Position numbers and translations under genes: made by a program. The notes below the pieces were generated by a model that saw only the letters and a list, made by a program, of their open reading frames with translations, had not been told where the DNA came from and made no database searches. From Flaccisagitta enflata (Eukaryota; Chaetognatha; Sagittoidea; Aphragmophora), in the NCBI GenBank assembly GCA_965153355.1, contig OZ231127.1, positions 29,946,001 through 30,010,000 on the forward strand: a stretch of 64,000 nt of DNA. Reading direction: 5' to 3'. This document shows, in pieces, positions 11,816 to 22,525 of the stretch (position 1 is the first letter of the stretch; each line of letters starts with the position of its first letter).

Positions 11816-12300
11816 AATCATAACCCCGAACTGTTAAATACGCATCTACAGACAAACCAGCGGCACACCAACATACGGATGGTCAAAGCCTCTTGCAGAA
11901 TTGCTAGTCCGCGACTTAAAAGAAACAGCAGGCTGATCGTTGAATTTGGATACACTTCTTTTTTCTTATAAGAACGTCACTGTTTTTTGCAGCCTTCCAT
12001 GTTTTTTAATTTTGGGTAGTTTCAAGGCTTGAATGTTTTTAAATTATTCTTAATTTAAACACAGTTTTCAACCTTTAATTAAGAACATTCCTAATTGGTT
12101 TGAGTTTGTCTTCTAGGAGAAAATTAAGGAAAATGTCAATTTTAAGCCTAACGTTCCTATACTTGGTTCTTACCAATAAAGGCGGCTCTCGCCGACCGGA
12201 AAAAAGTCGTAAATGGGAGTCTTTTTTTTCAGTGCATGTTCTTGTGTGTGCATCTCATGATGCCTGGTTGACTGCCTGCCTGTTTTTGTCATTTAATCTG
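11816..12300. other. Intronic sequence with decayed repeat fragments
   Basis: It contains a degenerate family 1-like fragment near 11875-11925 (GTCAAAGCCTCTTGCAG, GTCCGCGACTTAAAA) and a short family 3 terminus fragment (GGAAAAAAGTCGTAAATG) near 12199. Nothing else is identifiable. Confidence 0.4.
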
Positions 12301-12339
12301 TCTCTCTGTGTCTCTTTTTAGGTCTTCCTTTGTCTTTGA

Positions 12340-12400
12340 GTGTGTGTGTGCGTGTGTGTGTGTGCATGCATGTGTGCGTGTGTGCGTGTGGGTGCGTGCA

Positions 12401-12452
<52 letters not shown>
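12340..12452. repeat. (TG)n and (CT)n microsatellite, BEL/Pao insertion target
   Basis: TG-rich sequence then a pure CT tract ending exactly at the 5' end of the LTR (12453). CT repeats resume immediately after the 3' LTR at 20372, so the retrotransposon split a CT microsatellite. Confidence 0.9.
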
Positions 12453-12456
<4 letters not shown>

Positions 12457-13002
12457 ACTTATTCTCGTCCTATTTCGTACGCGTCATATCCTATCCGCGT
12501 TGCCCTTCCCCTATCCTGTTTTCCCTTACGTTTGCCCTAACTTACCCTCGTCGTTTATCGTGTCCCCTACCTCGTCCTCTGATTTGTCAAACGTTAGTCG
12601 AGTCGTTAGGCGCCTCGTATCTCGTAGACCGTGTCCTCTCATTGGCTGTCTCTTATTTGCAATGCTTTTAGTATTTCCTTTATAAACGTTTGCGATCGTT
12701 ATCGCTTCGTAGTCGCATCGTTGTCCCTAGTCCGGATCTAAGGTAAAGTCATATTCCTATTGCATTTGAGTTATATTTGAATTGTATTGAAGTTATATTC
12801 TTATTGCACTCAAGTCGTATTTAAGTTTGTCGCTTTTAACTTATATTTGTCCCTCGCTTTCTCTTTTATTTTGTGCAGTATTGACGAATCTGGTCATGCC
12901 AATTAGATGTCCCTATTTATGCCTTACGTCTTCGTCGTTCATTCAAGATTAGTTCTAACGCGACTACCATTAGCCAAGGCTTTTCTCCGAGCTATCTTGA
13001 CA
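12453..13002 (+). repeat. BEL/Pao 5' LTR
   Basis: 550 bp, with termini TGTCA and TGACA that are inverted repeats of one another. It aligns without visible indels to 19823-20372. Differences are at six internal positions: C/T in GCCCTAAC, ACCGTG, GCACTC; A/T in CTAACG; and two in TTTTCTCCGAG. A last-base difference is also present. Confidence 0.93.
12681..12686 (+). promoter_or_regulatory. TATA-like box in 5' LTR
   Basis: TATAAA within CTTTATAAACG, repeated in the 3' LTR at 20051-20056. The position is plausible for the LTR promoter. The start site cannot be read from sequence. Confidence 0.5.
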
Positions 13003-13623
13003 GTCAATACTTATCCCTTGGATTGGCATAACCTTTGTGAATACGTGGACGTCTCTCTCAACATCGCTTCGGTACGGGCGCCGCTTCATCGTCACGAGTC
13101 GCTCCCACCGCCGCCTCCCCTTCTACCACTTCGTTTTGTCTCCGGCGGTCTCACAAGCCGCCGCCGCATCGCACCGCTTCGGTCCGGGCGTCACTTGCGA
13201 AGGAGTCATCCTTTTCTGTCGTCGCATTGGACCGTCACCCGCATCGTAAACCGGCGTTACTTTAAAGATAAGTTTACTGCTTCGTTCCTAGATTCCTGCT
13301 TTGATTTCCCAGACCCAAGGTTTGTCTTGTTCTCAGCCGGAGATTGTCCTCTTCCTCCTCCCAATTGAATAACACGCACCCTCACTCCTCTGCTCACACC
13401 AGATTCAGTTGAGACCAGATCGCCTTTAAATTCATGTCTCTCTCCTTCTCAGATTCTCGATGTCATTTATGTGACTCTCAATTGAATAAGGATTCATTTT
13501 CGATTCGTGTCTACCAGCTCAGGGAAAGCCTGTGGCGGTGGACGACGTCAAAGATAAGACTCCCAATGTTTTGACTCCTTCGGCTCCTAGTGAAGACAAC
13601 ACCTAAAGTTAAGTAACTATAGT

Positions 13624-16600
13624 ATGCGACGTTCAGAAATAGAAAGTAAATACGCTCAGTTTGTTCAAGTTAATGAAAGACTACTAAGGTTTATCAAAGG
13701 AGAGGAAGGTCCAGATGAAGAATTTGAGGAATGTCAATCTACTTTTGTGTCTCTTTTGAATGAACTACTGTCCGGTCTCACCCTTTATTCTGGTCTCTCT
13801 CTTTTCACTCCGGAGCAGCAGGAATACATTTTAGCGGCGAAAAGGCGTACATTTCATCCCCGTCATCGTCGTGGCCTCACTCGGGCGCGAAGCAGATCCC
13901 GTTCTCGCGCTCAATCGGAATCGCGCGCCTCAAGCATTTCGTCTGAGTCTACATCGTTCCAGTCTTCCTCTAGTCTCACCATGCCAACACCGGAGGAAAT
14001 CGCCGCTGCTCAAAAGCAGAAGGATGAAGAGGCAGCTGCCGAAGTCACCCATCTCTTGAAAGTTAAGATGCAACTTGAGGAGTTAAGTGATGATGCAGAG
14101 ATGAAACAATTACAATTAGCCCACCAAGCAAAATTAAAAAGGCGGGACATTTTGAAAAAGGCTCTTGATGATGGTCTATCTTCTGATAAGTTGCCTGAGT
14201 TAGATTTTACTACCCCAGGTCCATCCTCTGTCATTTCTCCCCCTTCAGTTTCAGCTCCGGCCGCTGCCGCTGCGCCGCCGTTTCCTGCTGCAACGGCCGT
14301 TTCGAACCCTCCGCCTCTTGGTGATTTGACGCAACTTCTTGGAGGGCAACGGCTAAAATTCTCGTCCCCTTCAGAGGAGGAAAAGCTGGACAAGGGCCAT
14401 GCTGAGTACGTACGCTTCCAAACCAAATTTAAATCGGAAGTTCTCGACATTTGTGGGCTCACTGCTGAAGACAAGTTTGTTGAACTTCAGGCGCGCACCA
14501 AAGGTGAGGCTAAGTCTATCGTTGATGATTTCATTTATTTAGATGATAAGGAATCTGCTCTTAACCAGGCATTAGCTGAGCTCAAATTCTATTTTGGGAA
14601 GAAAACTGGTAACTCTCAGGTCAATTTGGCAAAAATTGTTGAAGGTAAGGAAGTCATTCCAAACAATTCTGAGAGTGTCAAGGGTCTTTTACATGAGGTC
14701 AGGAGTATGGTTGCTTTGGCCCGGGCCACTAAAGATGATTCTTTCTTAGCTCTCGATGCCACCGTCCTGGCAATTGTAAAGAAGCGCTTTGGTCCTGTCA
14801 TGAAGCGTAAATTTTCAACTGCCTCTGCCAAGGCCGAGGATAATGGAGATCCTGTGAATGTTGATTTCTTGGTCTCATTTTTGAAGGATTCGTCTTCTCT
14901 GAATCGTACTTATGGTATGGGATCTCTTATGGAGCCTAAGACTACTTCCTCATCCTCTTCTTCTCCCTCCTCAGGACAGAAGCCAACTGCGGCAGCCCAG
15001 GCCGGTAAAATGGTCGGGTCGTCTTTCTCAACCAACAGAGCTGTTGGAAAGCCTTCATCTATCCCATCTCCTAGTTCTCAGGTTTCTACGCCAAGGGCTA
15101 ATGTGGCCGCCTTCGAGGCAAATGCGCAAACCTCGTCTGCTCCGAAGTTCAACAAGAAGCTGCTCCAGCAACAGCAGTCGTCTCAACCTTCGTGGGGATC
15201 ATCCAATGCCCAATGGAATCGCCAGGCTGCCCAGTCAGGTCATTTGTGCATACTCTGTGGTGGTGCTCATATGTTGGACACTTGTCCTATGTTTATCCAA
15301 CTGTCAGTTGAAGAAAGGCGACAGTTTCTTATGAAAAATCGTTTATGCTTTCGTTGCTTTTCGAAAGATCATATGTCCTCTAGTTGTCCTGAAAAAATCC
15401 AATGCCTTATTTGTTCTGGGACCTGTCATAATACTCTTCTCCATGGATCTTTTCCAGCAAATCAGGTCTCAAGCCCTGCCTGGAGTCTCTCAAGCCCCGT
15501 TTCTAGTCCGGCTTCCGGAGTCACGGCCGGTAAAATGGCCGGGCCTTCCAACGTGCAGAGCAGGCTGCAGCAACTTTCAACAACTTCGGCTTCGGAGGCA
15601 TCCGCTGCTCCGCAAACTTCATCTCAGGTCGAAGTGTCTGCATTAACCTCTGAAGTTGATAGTTGTTTTCGTCCTATCTTTGCTACCAAGGTTGAGTTTT
15701 CTAATGGTAACTCTGTTGATGCTTATTGCTTATATGATACGGGCAGTAATCGAACCTTAATCACTCGTGCTTTTCAGAAACGTCTTCGCCTTAAGACTAA
15801 GAGGCAAAATGTGACCCTACGTGGTCTTGGAACTTGCTCATCTGGCCAAAGAGATGTGGCTACCCTCTCCTTTCGTTCACTGGCGGATCCTGAAGTCGTC
15901 ACCCATGAAGTGGAAGTATTTGTGGTGGACTCCTTACCCGTACATGCGTCTCAAATTGCCCGTCAGGTCAATGTTCGCCAGTTTGATTATATGTCTGACG
16001 TTGATTTAATTGAATTGCCCAGTCACCAAGTTGAGATTTTAGCGGGCACTGATCTTGCCTATTTCTTTACCCATTTTGAGGATCGTCATCGAGATCACTC
16101 ATCGCCGGTCGCAATCCGAAATTTGTTTGGATGGGGGATTGCAGGCCCGGTGTCCCATTCGTCGTCGAACTTTGTTCATTCCGCCTTCGTCACCATGGAT
16201 GAGGGTCAACGTCTCAACGAGCAGTTGGAGAAATCCTACAAGGCGGACTTTGTGGAACCTGCTTCGTCGAAGATTGCTCCATCCCAAGAGGATCAGCGAG
16301 CACGTGAGATTATGGAATCCTCATGTAAGTTCAAGGATGGTCACTATGAATTACCTCTTTTGTGGAAGTATGATCGACCTGTGATTAAGTCAATCATGCC
16401 AAGTGATGCGTCCGAGTTGACTGCCCGCACTCGTACGTGCAAGATGGAGAGAAGATTGTCAAGCTCTCCTGAATTGAAGAAGATTGTAGAAGATTCAGTC
16501 CAGAAGCTCCTGGACAATGGATGGGCCGAGGTTGTGCCCAATCCCGAAATTTCGTCTGGTCCTGTATGGTACCTTCCTGGTGTTTTGTCTCAACGGAAGG

Positions 16601-17511
16601 GCAAGTATCGTTTCTGCCTTGATGGCGCCGCCCTGAGTAACGGTGTCAGTTTAAATTCATTATTGCTCACTGGTGAAGGTTCAGTGATAACCATTTTCAA
16701 TGCCATTCAGAACTCACGCCGTTTTGATTTCTTCGCTGCCGGTGATATCACCGCCGCTTTCCATCAGGTCCGAGTTCCGCCCGAGGATCAAGATGCTCTT
16801 CGTTTCTATCGCTGGGTCGTTGGTCGCGAGGATGTGTTGGAATGTTTGCGGATGCTCGTGAACATATTTGGATCCTCCTGCTCCATGTCCCTTTCATCCT
16901 TCGCTATCAATCGCAATGCTGATGACCATGCCCAGGAATTTCCAGAAGATGTCATCGAGGCAATCCGCCGTGCCTATGTGGATGATGTTCCGACCTCAGC
17001 CCCAAGCGAGTCATCACTGGCGGCCTTAATTCAAGGTTTGATTGATCTTTGTAAACTTGGCGGGTTTCCTTTAACAAAGTTTGTCTCTAATTCTCGTACA
17101 GCTTTGGAAGCAATCCCTGAAGAATTGCGAGCACAGGGGTTTAAAGATACCAATGGTCCTCTGCCGGAGACGTCTGTCCTTGGCGTCCTCTACAACCCAG
17201 AAGAAGATGTTTTCCGGGTAAAAGCTCCCCAGAAACCAGGTGGGGGTCCTGATGGTGTAATCTACAATCGAAGAATGATGCTATCTCTTGTCATGGGGAT
17301 CTTTGATCCCATTGGATTCGTTGCCCCTTTCGTCCTGCTTGGTAAGAAGATCAATCAGCAGCTCTGTAATGAAAAGGTCAATTGGAATGATCCTTCACTC
17401 ATTGTCCATTTGTCGTTCTTTTGCTTTAACAGACCGCAAGCAGCGGGTCATTCTTCTCATCTTCACAGATGCCTCGCTCATTGGATACGGTTGCGTCGGC
17501 TTCTTCCTTGA
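13624..17511 (+). CDS. BEL/Pao Gag-protease-RT polyprotein, 3' end frameshifted
   Basis: The 1295-codon frame begins MRRSEIESK after a 620-nt leader. The gag region has a Glu/Lys/Ser-rich N-terminus and a conserved stretch around residues 245-430 (KFKSEVLDICGLTAEDK). Cys/His knuckles lie at about 542-605 (CILCGGAHMLDTC, then CFRCFSKDHMSSSC, then CLIC). An aspartic protease active site LYDTGSN is near residue 705. The reverse transcriptase follows, with RFCLDG, FAAGDITAAFHQV and catalytic YVDD near 1118-1121. The BEL-type linker motif FDPIGFVAPF is near 1226. After NWNDPSL (about 17400) the frame loses homology and stops at 17511, while RNase H continues in another frame. I infer a small out-of-frame deletion rather than programmed frameshifting, since the break is inside pol. 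Confidence 0.93.
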   Translation: MRRSEIESKYAQFVQVNERLLRFIKGEEGPDEEFEECQSTFVSLLNELLSGLTLYSGLSLFTPEQQEYILAAKRRTFHPRHRRGLTRARSRSRSRAQSESRASSISSESTSFQSSSSLTMPTPEEIAAAQKQKDEEAAAEVTHLLKVKMQLEELSDDAEMKQLQLAHQAKLKRRDILKKALDDGLSSDKLPELDFTTPGPSSVISPPSVSAPAAAAAPPFPAATAVSNPPPLGDLTQLLGGQRLKFSSPSEEEKLDKGHAEYVRFQTKFKSEVLDICGLTAEDKFVELQARTKGEAKSIVDDFIYLDDKESALNQALAELKFYFGKKTGNSQVNLAKIVEGKEVIPNNSESVKGLLHEVRSMVALARATKDDSFLALDATVLAIVKKRFGPVMKRKFSTASAKAEDNGDPVNVDFLVSFLKDSSSLNRTYGMGSLMEPKTTSSSSSSPSSGQKPTAAAQAGKMVGSSFSTNRAVGKPSSIPSPSSQVSTPRANVAAFEANAQTSSAPKFNKKLLQQQQSSQPSWGSSNAQWNRQAAQSGHLCILCGGAHMLDTCPMFIQLSVEERRQFLMKNRLCFRCFSKDHMSSSCPEKIQCLICSGTCHNTLLHGSFPANQVSSPAWSLSSPVSSPASGVTAGKMAGPSNVQSRLQQLSTTSASEASAAPQTSSQVEVSALTSEVDSCFRPIFATKVEFSNGNSVDAYCLYDTGSNRTLITRAFQKRLRLKTKRQNVTLRGLGTCSSGQRDVATLSFRSLADPEVVTHEVEVFVVDSLPVHASQIARQVNVRQFDYMSDVDLIELPSHQVEILAGTDLAYFFTHFEDRHRDHSSPVAIRNLFGWGIAGPVSHSSSNFVHSAFVTMDEGQRLNEQLEKSYKADFVEPASSKIAPSQEDQRAREIMESSCKFKDGHYELPLLWKYDRPVIKSIMPSDASELTARTRTCKMERRLSSSPELKKIVEDSVQKLLDNGWAEVVPNPEISSGPVWYLPGVLSQRKGKYRFCLDGAALSNGVSLNSLLLTGEGSVITIFNAIQNSRRFDFFAAGDITAAFHQVRVPPEDQDALRFYRWVVGREDVLECLRMLVNIFGSSCSMSLSSFAINRNADDHAQEFPEDVIEAIRRAYVDDVPTSAPSESSLAALIQGLIDLCKLGGFPLTKFVSNSRTALEAIPEELRAQGFKDTNGPLPETSVLGVLYNPEEDVFRVKAPQKPGGGPDGVIYNRRMMLSLVMGIFDPIGFVAPFVLLGKKINQQLCNEKVNWNDPSLIVHLSFFCFNRPQAAGHSSHLHRCLAHWIRLRRLLP

Positions 17512-19582
17512 CGAGAATGGAAGGATTTCCTGGGTTGCTGCCAAGTCTCGCGTGTCGCCGACCAAGGAGACCAACGTTGAAGTTGGTCAGAACATTCCTC
17601 GTCTCGAGCTTCAAGCTGCTGTCACAGGAGTGGAACTTGCTCTTCAAATCAGGGAAGACATTGATGTTCAGATAAGTCGACAAATCTTCACTGATTCCAC
17701 TACTGTTTATCACTGGATTCACAATCATGAGGCCAAGCATCCGGTTTATGTTGCTAATCGTCTCAACCGTATTCATCTCTCCCAGCCAGATGCGCCGCCC
17801 CAGCAATGGCGTTGGGTCCCGACTTCGGAGAACCCCGCAGATGTCGTCTCTCGTGGTGCAATGCCTGGTGATATCGACGCTTGGAAGCTGTTCCATGGTG
17901 GTCCGGAGTTTATTTCTCGCCCTGAAGCTGAATGGCCGACACTTCCCATTGGTGATGTTGCCACGGTGGGGGTATCCGACGTCGACGAAGTCACTCAGGA
18001 AAGTAGCGTTGCTCCGTCTTTCATTGAGACATTGCTGAGAAAGAAAAGTGATTACATGTCCATCAAGCGCATTATCGCTTATGTCCTTCGTTTTGTTGGA
18101 GTCATCCGACCATTGTTAGCTATGTCTACTGATAACCTTTCATCTTTACCCAGTGTCTCCGAGATGCGCTTTGCTGAAGACAAGATTGTCCTTGATGCTC
18201 AACGCCGTCACTTCTTGAAGGAAGTTGAAGCCCTTGCCAAGGCAGACCCAAAGAAGATCAAAAGGGTTCTCAACAGGTCAGCATCGGCACTACGCCAACT
18301 TGATCCGTTTGTCGATAACAAGGGTTTCCTTCGTGTCGGTGGAAGGTTGAATTTATGTGAAGAAGCATGGGAGGTTAAGCACCCTCTGATTTTGCCTCAA
18401 TCTGATCCTCTTGTTAACCATCTTATCTTCGCATGTCACGTCGACAATGGTCACTCCGGCACTGAGTTCGTGCTGTCGGAGATTCGTCGCCGCTTTTGGA
18501 TTCTTCGTGGACGCTCTGCTGTCAAGAAGGTTCTCTGGCGATGTTTGGATTGTCGCCGTCGTCACGGTCGTCCGGAGGCTCAACAGATGGCTCCGCTTCC
18601 GCCTTATCGTCTCAACGTCGCTCCGCCCTTTGAGGATTCCGGCGTCGACCTCTTTGGTCCCATCCAGGTCAAGTCGGGCAGATATACAAAGAAGGTCTGG
18701 GTTGTCTTATTTTGTTGCTTACGCATTAGAGCAATTCATCTGGAAGTTGTCAAGGATCTTGAGACAAATACCTTTATAGATGCACTACAGAGATTCCATG
18801 CTTTCTATCCCTCTCTCAAGCGCCTCGTAAGCGATCAAGGCACTAATCTGGTGGGCGCCGACAACCTGCTCAACTCCATGGTCGCCGAGTGGAAGGATGC
18901 CCTTAGTAGGGGTCACCCGTCCGGCATCGATTGGAAGTTCATCCCTCCTCACGCGCCGCATCAAGGCGGCATTTGGGAGCGGCTCGTCTCCGTCGTCAAG
19001 AAGACCATCGCCGGCATCCCTCAAGCCCACGACATGGACATTGAACGCTTTCGCACCATCGTCTGCATCGCAGCAGGCATTGTCAATCGTCGTCCTCTTA
19101 CGCGGTTTTCAAGTGACCCGCGTGACCTTCGTCCTCTTACGCCGGCTCATTTTCTCAATCCGAGCCTCGTCTCCATCGTTCCCTCATCAGACATTCTCCC
19201 TGCTACTCCGCTCACGGGTTCCGAGCTGAGACGGTCCAAAGACATTCTTCGTCCCCTCATCGATTCTTTCTGGAAACAATGGACTTCTCAGTACGTTGCC
19301 GATCTCCAGAAACGTTCGAAGTGGATTTCTCGTCGCCGCAATATCAAGAGCGGTGATCTCGTTCTCCTTGTGGATGAAGCCCAGCCTCGTGGTCAATGGC
19401 CTCTTGCGGTAGTTATGGACACATTACCCAGCGTAGATGGCCTCGTTCGTCGCGTCACTCTTCGCACTTCGTCGAATCAATCTCTCGAACGCGACATCAG
19501 GAAAGTCGTGCTCTTAGAAAGAGAAGGTGACAGCGATGATAGTGTGGAGGAGGAGATTGTTGATGGTGGGGGTGACTATTGA
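17288..19582 (+). CDS. BEL/Pao RNase H-integrase portion of pol
   Basis: Homology starts at about 17412 (RSFALTDRKQRVILLIFTDAS) and runs to the stop at 19582. RNase H acidic residues are visible in FTDAS, RLELQ, FTDSTTV and NPADVVSRG. The integrase zinc-binding residues lie in CHVDNGHSG...WRCLDC (about residues 382-422 of this frame). Catalytic acids are in DLFGPI, SDQGTN and GGIWERL (about 454, 516, 564). The C-terminus (FWKQWTSQYVADLQKRSKW, GDLVLLVDEAQPRGQWPLAV) matches the domain that ends BEL/Pao and related integrases. The first ~40 codons of this open frame overlap the RT frame and are unlikely to be real. Normal translation would need the frameshift near 17400 to be absent. Confidence 0.92.
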   Translation: MSWGSLIPLDSLPLSSCLVRRSISSSVMKRSIGMILHSLSICRSFALTDRKQRVILLIFTDASLIGYGCVGFFLDENGRISWVAAKSRVSPTKETNVEVGQNIPRLELQAAVTGVELALQIREDIDVQISRQIFTDSTTVYHWIHNHEAKHPVYVANRLNRIHLSQPDAPPQQWRWVPTSENPADVVSRGAMPGDIDAWKLFHGGPEFISRPEAEWPTLPIGDVATVGVSDVDEVTQESSVAPSFIETLLRKKSDYMSIKRIIAYVLRFVGVIRPLLAMSTDNLSSLPSVSEMRFAEDKIVLDAQRRHFLKEVEALAKADPKKIKRVLNRSASALRQLDPFVDNKGFLRVGGRLNLCEEAWEVKHPLILPQSDPLVNHLIFACHVDNGHSGTEFVLSEIRRRFWILRGRSAVKKVLWRCLDCRRRHGRPEAQQMAPLPPYRLNVAPPFEDSGVDLFGPIQVKSGRYTKKVWVVLFCCLRIRAIHLEVVKDLETNTFIDALQRFHAFYPSLKRLVSDQGTNLVGADNLLNSMVAEWKDALSRGHPSGIDWKFIPPHAPHQGGIWERLVSVVKKTIAGIPQAHDMDIERFRTIVCIAAGIVNRRPLTRFSSDPRDLRPLTPAHFLNPSLVSIVPSSDILPATPLTGSELRRSKDILRPLIDSFWKQWTSQYVADLQKRSKWISRRRNIKSGDLVLLVDEAQPRGQWPLAVVMDTLPSVDGLVRRVTLRTSSNQSLERDIRKVVLLEREGDSDDSVEEEIVDGGGDY

Positions 19583-19813
19583 CTTGTTAGTTCTGTATAA
19601 GTCATTTTTCTGAGCCAGTAAAATGGCAGTAATGCATCCTTATTCATTCATTTCGTTGTGCTGTCGTCTAGACTATACTTCAAAGAAAGCCCAACAAAAA
19701 TTAGTCTTAGGTTTATACATAACCAAACAAAAATTTGATTTTAGCGTTGTCGTTTTAGCGTCTTTTATCATCTGTCATCTTTTTAGAATCCTATCATTTG
19801 ATGATACTCTCCT

Positions 19814-19822
19814 AGGTGGGGG
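19814..19822 (+). other. Polypurine tract of BEL/Pao element
   Basis: AGGTGGGGG sits immediately before the TGTCA of the 3' LTR, the position of the plus-strand primer. A similar GGTGGGGGTGACT occurs at the end of pol (about 19564). Confidence 0.8.
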
Positions 19823-20367
19823 TGTCACTTATTCTCGTCCTATTTCGTACGCGTCATATCCTATCCGCGTTGCCCTTCCCCTATCCTGTTTTCCCTTACG
19901 TTTGCCTTAACTTACCCTCGTCGTTTATCGTGTCCCCTACCTCGTCCTCTGATTTGTCAAACGTTAGTCGAGTCGTTAGGCGCCTCGTATCTCGTAGACT
20001 GTGTCCTCTCATTGGCTGTCTCTTATTTGCAATGCTTTTAGTATTTCCTTTATAAACGTTTGCGATCGTTATCGCTTCGTAGTCGCATCGTTGTCCCTAG
20101 TCCGGATCTAAGGTAAAGTCATATTCCTATTGCATTTGAGTTATATTTGAATTGTATTGAAGTTATATTCTTATTGCATTCAAGTCGTATTTAAGTTTGT
20201 CGCTTTTAACTTATATTTGTCCCTCGCTTTCTCTTTTATTTTGTGCAGTATTGACGAATCTGGTCATGCCAATTAGATGTCCCTATTTATGCCTTACGTC
20301 TTCGTCGTTCATTCAAGATTAGTTCTATCGCGACTACCATTAGCCAAGGCTTCTCTCTGAGCTATCT

Positions 20368-20372
<5 letters not shown>
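19823..20372 (+). repeat. BEL/Pao 3' LTR
   Basis: Matches the 5' LTR over 550 bp. The final A of TGACA is replaced by T where the CT microsatellite begins, either a mutation or slippage at the junction. The target duplication cannot be read because both flanks are CT repeat. Confidence 0.92.
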
Positions 20373-20429
<57 letters not shown>

Positions 20430-20515
20430 ATTCTCATGTGTGTGTGTGTGGAAGGGTGTGTGTCTTTCTCTTATCCTTTCTTTTCTCTTTCTCTCTCTCT
20501 CTTTCTCTCTCTCAA
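20373..20515. repeat. (CT)n microsatellite after the BEL/Pao element
   Basis: Interrupted CT tract with a short TG stretch at 20438-20462. It is the other half of the tract found before 12453. Confidence 0.92.
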
Positions 20516-20589
20516 GCAGAGTAAAATGCAAAACCTAGCGTCATAAAAGTTAAGGCCAATTTGTGTAACATCTTGACTCTTCACTCTTG

Positions 20590-20885
20590 TTACATGGGGC
20601 TGAAAAATGGGATCAATGAAAAATATTGATTTTTGCAAAAATGCGAAAAAATATTAAAAGATTCAAAAATTCATAGCGCCAAAAATATTGATCGTAGAGA
20701 CTTCTGGTTGGCGCCATCTGAAAGAGAAAAATAAGCTCTTTCTTAGCTATGAATATCAAAAAATGTATCATCCCAGCCCCAAAACGGCTCAACTTCCTAA
20801 AATTGTCCCAAATCAAAAATGGAAAACTGTATTTCTCCCCTACGTTTCAAAAAGTCGAATTACGTAATTCGACTTTTTTCCAATA
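20590..20885 (-). mobile_element. Family 3-related element, reverse
   Basis: The plus strand shows the inverse of the family 3 5' part: ATTCATAGCGCCAAAAATATT, GGTTGGCGCCATCTGAAAGAG, then a terminal hairpin AAAAGTCGAATTACGTAATTCGACTTTT ending at about 20880. The hairpin stem differs from the other copies (GTCGAATTACG versus GTCGAAGTCAG) yet is perfectly self-complementary. Confidence 0.65.
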
Positions 20886-21144
20886 AGGAAAAAAAGTGTA
20901 CTTCAGTTAATGTCTTTTCTTTTTCATTTAGCTTAGAAGAGTTTTGAACATTTCCGTCAATTGCTCGTTGTTAAGTGAACTACGAAGCATAAATAATTAA
21001 ATATTAATGGCTATTTTCCGTTTTGTTGATAGTGGAATGGTGAACCAACGGAGTGACTAATTGACTATAAATCACATAGTTGGTGCAGCGCTTTTCTTCC
21101 CCTTTTAATGGGTCTTCTTTTTTTTCCTCTTCAACATCATTTAG

Positions 21145-21272
21145 TTAAAAAATGCGGCTGCTAATGTTCTCCGGGAAACGTGGCTTATGTACAAATACGC
21201 GCGTCTTTCGGCCCGCCCGCAAATGGCCAAAATAAGGACCCATCAACGCAAATTTCTTCAAGCGATATATAG
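21145..21272 (+). CDS. SK: SK channel exon: calmodulin-binding domain
   Basis: Forty-two codons plus two bases of a split codon. It begins [20 protein letters not shown] and ends [11 protein letters not shown]. This is the central calmodulin-binding region of SK channels; the [14 protein letters not shown] block is close to arthropod SK. The acceptor is CATTTAG (ending 21144) and the donor GTGAGT (21273). The split codon AG|T is completed by the next exon. The linker [13 protein letters not shown] differs from the usual TRLVKRVNPGRVR-like stretch, the most divergent part of this exon. A TG/AG microsatellite starts 20 bp after the donor. Confidence 0.95.
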
Positions 21273-21289
21273 GTGAGTGAGTAAATGTT

Positions 21290-21983
<694 letters not shown>

Positions 21984-22017
<34 letters not shown>

Positions 22018-22072
22018 CGAGAGCGAGAGCGAGAGCGAGAGCGAGAGCGAGAGCGAGAGCGAGAGAGAGAGA
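21984..22072. repeat. (GA)n and (GAGAGC)n microsatellite
   Basis: GA dinucleotides that turn into about nine GAGAGC hexamers, then GA again. Confidence 0.95.
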
Positions 22073-22332
22073 CTGCCAAGCTAAAATCTTTCGATGCATC
22101 CACGCTTTTAAGTCGAGGTGCAAATGAAGATAAAATTTCGGTTTCAGTCTCTTTTCATAACTTTATTAACAATTATTTTGTGATTTTTTTTAATGAAATT
22201 TGTAATTTTGTAGTTTGATATTATTTCATTAGGAAAAGACATTGCTTTGTTTTATTGACAAAGACAAGAAAGAATTACTGAAAATAGATAGATTCTTTAA
22301 AAATAGTAGTGTAAAAATTCAAAACCTATGAA

Positions 22333-22471
22333 GGGAAAATTCTAAGACTTGAACAAATTGTTTTATTTTGCATTTCTTAGAACATGGCCCTTATCTTATA
22401 TGTTCTTAGAATGAGGCCATGTTTTTGAAAATGCAAAATTTTGTATTTAAAGAGAGTTTTAGAATTTTCCC
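22333..22471. mobile_element. Family 5 nested palindrome, copy 1
   Basis: Outer arms GGGAAAATTCTAA (22333-22345) and TTAGAATTTTCCC (22459-22471) are perfect inverses. Inner arms AACATGGCC (22381-22389) and GGCCATGTT (22415-22423) are also perfect. Between outer and inner arms lie TTTTGCATTT on the left and AAATGCAAAA on the right. The same plan with other arm sequences is at 23843-23985 and 63813-63951. Confidence 0.75.
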
Positions 22472-22525
22472 TGAAACAAGTCAGGTTGTAAAAATAAATT
22501 TTCTTTAGATTTCCTTCTTTTTTCT

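Larger units (their letters stand above)
12453..20372 (+). mobile_element. BEL/Pao LTR retrotransposon, near complete, frameshifted
   Basis: The 7.9-kb element has two ~550-bp LTRs beginning TGTCA and ending TGACA (3' copy TGACT), a 620-nt leader, a gag-pol reading frame and a purine tract before the 3' LTR. Domain order is Gag, CCHC knuckles, aspartic protease, reverse transcriptase with YVDD, a BEL-type linker, RNase H, HHCC/DDE integrase and a C-terminal domain. Integrase after RNase H and the BEL-type pol identify the superfamily. There is no envelope-like ORF. The coding frame breaks between RT and RNase H, so this copy is probably not autonomous. LTR divergence is about 1.2%, a moderately recent insertion. 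It lies in the sense orientation within an SK intron. Confidence 0.95.

Noticed and set aside
13003-13040. Primer-binding site of the BEL/Pao element
   Set aside because: A TGG start lies about 16-17 bp after the LTR (TGGATTGGCATAACC), but I cannot match it confidently to a tRNA 3' end.
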